From assembly GCA_903901335.1 (NCBI GenBank), contig CAIUQR010000141.1, forward strand, positions 46,193-110,192: a DNA stretch of 64,000 bases. The letters are read 5' to 3'. Under the pieces are notes generated by a model. That model was not told the origin of the DNA, ran no database searches, and worked only from the letters and a program-made list of their open reading frames with translations. This stretch comes from an uncultured delta proteobacterium (GTDB lineage: Bacteria > Desulfobacterota > Desulfobulbia > Desulfobulbales > Desulfocapsaceae). The translations under genes were made by a program, and so were the position numbers. Of this stretch, positions 63,947 through 64,000 are shown piece after piece. Numbering within the stretch: the stretch's first letter is position 1; the number at the start of each line of letters is the position of its first letter.

Positions 63947-64000
63947 GTCAAAATAGCTTCAGTTGCTCAAAACGTTTATCTTCTTTTTCCTGCCTTTGTA

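Noticed and set aside
63607..63951. Minus-strand frame of 114 codons at the right edge
   Set aside because: It runs through the triple hairpin cluster and shows low-complexity, non-coding character.
1..64000. CRISPR array, tRNA or rRNA genes
   Set aside because: No regularly spaced direct repeats, no cloverleaf-like stretch with a TTCGA-type arm and no rRNA-like sequence were seen on either strand. Subtle cases would need a covariance-model search.

Overview
The window is 64 kb of bacterial chromosome. The gene families point to a Desulfobacterota-like (former Deltaproteobacteria) Gram-negative: an RpoH of the deltaproteobacterial type, a PEP-CTERM protein, MacAB and RbbA efflux operons, a fused CdaA-YbbR protein, and many two-component and sigma-54 proteins. 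The taxon is inferred from protein families only. Every intact gene I can support lies on the minus strand; the only plus-strand coding trace is an IS3-type transposase scrap. I saw no tRNA, rRNA or CRISPR array.

Layout by coordinate (transcription runs right to left). 1-9.1 kb: Mg2+ P-type ATPase (cut by the window edge), a PfpI/Hsp31-like protein, a YqhD-type aldehyde reductase, a small iron-permease-family protein, and a macA-macB-outer-membrane-factor operon. 9.1-22 kb: small envelope and stress genes (lipoprotein, Gln-rich secreted protein, AI-2E transporter, two BON-domain paralogues, a GGDEF cyclase, oleate hydratase, DUF3096, sll1863-like and GlsB proteins, RpoH, a methyltransferase, a PEP-CTERM protein). 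22.3-28.9 kb: a GC-rich outer-membrane factor / HlyD / RbbA / YhhJ export operon. 29-39.4 kb: a hybrid kinase, two Thr-rich small exported proteins, a kup pseudogene, CdaA-YbbR, DUF2914, YflT-like and PilZ proteins, Lon, and a 69-aa protein. 39.4-50.7 kb: a tight trehalose/glycogen operon (DUF5752, TreT, GlgX, TreZ, TreY, GlgB) behind a small secreted protein. 51-63.4 kb: two signalling operons, each ending in a sigma-54 activator: a six-PAS hybrid kinase with a response regulator and REC-AAA-Fis activator, and a CheB/CheR-PAS protein with a PAS-AAA-Fis activator.

The most interesting signal is regulatory. Nine intergenic regions carry a minus-strand sigma-54 promoter (TGGCAC-N5-TTGC type). 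Eight of them have, 100-102 bp upstream of the -24 box, a pair of 14-bp sites related to the palindrome GGTCATATATGACC, set 17-18 bp apart. Between promoter and site pair there is a conserved AT-rich block, an exact IHF-type match in one copy. The two sigma-54 activators in the window have nearly identical Fis-type DNA-binding ends, and each gene stops just upstream of one of these units. The downstream genes form a coherent set: GlsB/sll1863/DUF3096/oleate hydratase, an OsmY-like BON protein, a PEP-CTERM protein, small lipoproteins, PilZ/YflT/CdaA, the trehalose operon, and the kinase-regulator-activator operon itself. I infer a sigma-54-dependent envelope and osmotic/desiccation stress regulon with autoregulation. 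The promoter and site architecture is read directly from the sequence; the activator assignment and physiological role are inference.

Decay and mobile traces: an IS3 orfA remnant 5' of macA, a multiply deleted kup gene, a frameshifted Met-rich membrane protein, a 153-bp MITE-like element with perfect 13-bp ends and an 8-bp target duplication, and a triple-hairpin element at the right edge.
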